Below, piece after piece: positions 14,081-16,380 of a DNA stretch of 16,380 nt; position 1 is the first letter of the stretch; each line of letters begins with the position of its first letter. The stretch is taken from NCBI GenBank assembly GCA_023488645.1, contig JAMDDL010000005.1:1-16380 (forward strand). Reading direction: 5' to 3'. The stretch is from Actinomycetota bacterium. GTDB lineage: Bacteria > Actinomycetota > Humimicrobiia > Humimicrobiales > Humimicrobiaceae. The translations under genes and the position numbers were made by a program. The notes beneath the pieces are model-generated. The model was not told the DNA's origin. It searched no databases and worked only from the letters and a program-made list of their open reading frames with translations.

Positions 14081-15229
14081 ATGGATTTATCCGGTATTCC
14101 CATTATTGATGTTCATACTCATCCATTTGATCCTGCCAAAGATGACGCTGATTTCAGAACTCATTTTATAATGTCCCTGTGGAGCCCTCCGGCTTCAGTT
14201 TATACAAATACAATAGTTGTCCGTAAATTAATTAGAGAGTTGGCAAAGTTAATAGGTGCACCACTTGGTTCTAGCCAGGATGAAATTGCTGATCTTAGAA
14301 ATAAACTTTACAAATCTGATTCCAAAGCTTATACCCAGAGGTTAATGAGGTCAACAAATATAAAAACCATGCTTGTTGATACAGGTTTTCCACATGAAGA
14401 ATTTACAGGCTATAGTGTTGATTTAAAGGTTTTTTCTGATTTAGTTCAATGTAAGATTTATCCTATTTTTAGAATGGATACAAGCATATTTAAAATTTTT
14501 AAAAGCATGCCAGCAACCTTTGAAGAAGCATTTGATATAACAGAGAAAGATTTTGAAAAAGCAATCAAGTTTGATAAGGTGATAGCTTTTAAATCAATAA
14601 TTGCTTACCAGACAGGTTTGGAAATATTCAAGCATACAGATAAAGAAGCAAGTGAAGCTTATAACAGATTTAAGAAGAATAAAAATACAGCAGATGAAAA
14701 AATATTGAGAGATTATTTCTGTGTAATGGGTCTAAGAAAAGCCAAGGAAAATAATCTGCCAATGCAATTCCATACTGGTCTTGGATCTGCTCCAGATCTT
14801 GATTTAAGAGTTGCTAACCCAATTTTAATGCAGTATCTTCTTGCAGACGAGGAAATAAGAGATATAAAAGTAATACTTACTCATAGCGGATATCCATTTA
14901 CAACAGAAACTGGATATATGACAAGCATATATCCCAATGTTTACTGTGATGTTACTGCTATAAATTCTTATTATGGAATTGCAGGCAAAAAAGCAATTTT
15001 GGAGCTTTTTGAATTTGCACCTGCAAACAGAATTATGTTTGGAACCGATGGAGCACTTATTCCTGAAACATACTGGTTTGGCTACACACAAGGTGTAAAA
15101 GTTTTGGGTGATGCGCTTGAAGAGATGGTTACAAGTGACTGGATTACTGCAGGTGAAGCAATAGAGTTTGCAGAAAAAATATTATATAAGAATGCCGAGG
15201 AAATATATAAAATCCCAGGAAACAAATAA
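14081..15229 (+). CDS. TIM-barrel amidohydrolase (Amidohydro_2, FluG-N-terminus/ACMSD-like)
   Basis: The 382-residue protein has the amidohydrolase-superfamily metal motif His12-x-His14 in IIDVHTHPFDP at its N-terminus. Later ligands are likely His231 in QFHTGLGSAPDLD, His268 in LTHSGYPF and Asp323 in MFGTDGA. The segment YPNVYCDVTA (284-293) and the long helical insertion about 60-210 resemble the FluG N-terminal domain and other Amidohydro_2 (COG2159) members, which hydrolyse amide or ring bonds or decarboxylate aromatic and heterocyclic acids. The FKSIIAYQTGL stretch (170-180) carries Lys171, a candidate metal-bridging or substrate lysine. AAAGGA at 14067-14072 supports the ATG. It sits 75 bases after the M20 gene and 34 bases before the second reductase, so all four are likely one operon. 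Substrate unknown. Confidence 0.88.
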   Translation: MDLSGIPIIDVHTHPFDPAKDDADFRTHFIMSLWSPPASVYTNTIVVRKLIRELAKLIGAPLGSSQDEIADLRNKLYKSDSKAYTQRLMRSTNIKTMLVDTGFPHEEFTGYSVDLKVFSDLVQCKIYPIFRMDTSIFKIFKSMPATFEEAFDITEKDFEKAIKFDKVIAFKSIIAYQTGLEIFKHTDKEASEAYNRFKKNKNTADEKILRDYFCVMGLRKAKENNLPMQFHTGLGSAPDLDLRVANPILMQYLLADEEIRDIKVILTHSGYPFTTETGYMTSIYPNVYCDVTAINSYYGIAGKKAILELFEFAPANRIMFGTDGALIPETYWFGYTQGVKVLGDALEEMVTSDWITAGEAIEFAEKILYKNAEEIYKIPGNK

Positions 15230-15263
15230 AATACAATAATAATATTAGTGAAAAGAGATAGCA

Positions 15264-16380
15264 ATGGATTTAAATCAATTATTTAGTCCTATTAAGCTTG
15301 GCAGTGTTGAAATATCAAACCGCTGTGTTATGGCGCCGATGGGTGCTGGAATATACAGTCCTGATGATACCTGGCCAAAGAGAACCATAAGATATTTTGA
15401 GGAAAGAGCTATTGGTGGTGCAGGATTATTAATATCATCAAATACTCGTGTTCATAACAAGCTTGCAGCAGGTCCTTTTCCTTTAATTGGAATTTATGAT
15501 GATAGATTAATAAGTTCCCATGAGGAGCTTGTAAAGAGAGTGCATAAATACGGTTCCAAAATATTTCTCCAAATTGCATTATTTGGATGTAAATTTGGAG
15601 GAACTGAAGGACCTTCATCAATCTATAGTTTGAATTATAATATCAAACCCAGAGAACTTACCACAAAAGAGCTTGATTTTCTAGTAGAAGCTTTCATAAA
15701 AGCAGCAGAGCGTGGTATAAAAGCCGGCTATGATGGAATAGAAGTTCATGGTGGTTATGATTATTTAATAGGTGCAATGATTTCACCAGCCTTGAACAAG
15801 CGTACAGATAAATATGGCGGTTCTTTTAATGGACGAATGAAGTTTCCTGCTGATATTATTAAAGGTATTATGAAAGAGTACCCTGGTTATCCTGTAGGGC
15901 TTAAGTTTAGCGCTTATGAATGGCTGCCAGGGGGTGTTGATATTGCTCTTGGTAAGGAAATAGCGAAGTATATTGCAAATCTTGGCGTTGCTTTTTTAGA
16001 TGTAGCTAGCTCTTCATCAACAACAACTCTTGTCAGCAGCCCATATTCTCATGTGCCACCAATTTATGTTCCAAGAAACACCCTTTTATCATTAGCCGAA
16101 GGAGTCAAAAAAGTTTGTCCAAATACCCCTGTTATAGCCAATGGAGCAATTACAGTTCCCCGGGAAGCCAATAGTGCAATTGCTGAGGGTAAATGTGATA
16201 TGGTAGTTCTAGGCCGTGCATTAATAGCTGATCCGCATTGGCCAAATAAAGCAAAAGCAGGAAAACCTGTTACCCCTTGTATAAGATGTAATGTTTGCCA
16301 CCACCAGCTTTGGCTTGGTACGCCATTATGCTGCTCAATGAATCCTTATGTTTTGCATGAAGCCGAACAGGAGCTTTCAG
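15264..16380 (+). CDS. Second old-yellow-enzyme-family reductase (3' end outside window)
   Basis: The frame is open from ATG 15264 to the window end, giving 372 codons that align without gaps to residues 1-372 of the reductase at 10784. The FMN barrel is complete (MDLNQLFSPIKLGSVEISNR at the start, SPALNKRTDKYGGSFNGR in the middle). The Fe-S cysteines have the same CX2CX2C...CC layout as the first copy (PCIRCNVCHHQLWLGTPLCC). The copies differ by about a quarter of bases near the start but are almost identical around 15901-16060. Residues such as MGAGIYSP versus MAVNMFSP near the FMN site suggest different substrates, or subunits of one complex. The ribosome binding site is weak (AAGAGA). The FAD/NAD domain should follow beyond the window. 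Confidence 0.92.
   Translation, partial: MDLNQLFSPIKLGSVEISNRCVMAPMGAGIYSPDDTWPKRTIRYFEERAIGGAGLLISSNTRVHNKLAAGPFPLIGIYDDRLISSHEELVKRVHKYGSKIFLQIALFGCKFGGTEGPSSIYSLNYNIKPRELTTKELDFLVEAFIKAAERGIKAGYDGIEVHGGYDYLIGAMISPALNKRTDKYGGSFNGRMKFPADIIKGIMKEYPGYPVGLKFSAYEWLPGGVDIALGKEIAKYIANLGVAFLDVASSSSTTTLVSSPYSHVPPIYVPRNTLLSLAEGVKKVCPNTPVIANGAITVPREANSAIAEGKCDMVVLGRALIADPHWPNKAKAGKPVTPCIRCNVCHHQLWLGTPLCCSMNPYVLHEAEQELS

Overview
The window is AT-rich and densely coded. It looks like a catabolic gene island of an anaerobic, low-GC bacterium. The evidence for anaerobic life is indirect: two complete or nearly complete Fe-S/FMN/FAD 'old yellow enzyme' reductases, and an aldolase-family protein with a ferredoxin-like cysteine cluster. 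The solute-binding lipoprotein has a Lys-Val-Ala-Glu-Thr-Thr repeat linker of a kind I associate with uncultured low-GC lineages such as Atribacterota, or with Firmicutes-like bacteria. That lineage guess is weak, and no rRNA or tRNA gene is present to settle it.

Layout. Positions 3-596 hold the C-terminal part of an IclR-family regulator. Facing it on the minus strand is a two-gene unit: a DapA/NanA-family aldolase (1214-2359), then a YhcH/NanQ-like protein (673-1173). A 420-base divergent region follows, with a promoter and a double palindrome (2550-2613). After it come a decayed MlrC-type peptidase fragment (2780-3142), an RraA-family protein (3224-3892), the scar of a third old-yellow-enzyme gene (3925-4178) and a class V aminotransferase (4219-5361). 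The next 616 bases without an intact gene hold a MITE-like hairpin (5382-5494), a second promoter and double palindrome in the same geometry as the first (5510-5573), and a broken metallo-beta-lactamase-fold gene (5671-5863). The second transcription unit then runs: lipoprotein solute-binding protein, two RbsC-type permeases, an RbsA-type double ATPase, a reductase, an M20 amidohydrolase, a TIM-barrel amidohydrolase, and a second reductase that leaves the window.

How the parts may work together (inference). An IclR-type repressor, possibly the one at the left edge, would sit on TTCATATTATGAA palindromes just downstream of two matched -35/-10 promoters and release both units when the inducer appears. 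The transporter would import a small sugar-like or polar amide-containing molecule. The M20 enzyme and the TIM-barrel enzyme would hydrolyse or decarboxylate it, and the reductases would reduce an activated C=C bond or related group. The RraA-like protein, the aminotransferase and the aldolase-family protein would process keto-acid or amino-acid fragments. The substrate cannot be read from the sequence.

The island also shows clear decay and rearrangement: three gene remnants (MlrC, old yellow enzyme, MBL fold), a probable MITE, and two reductase paralogues sharing a patch of near-identity that suggests gene conversion.
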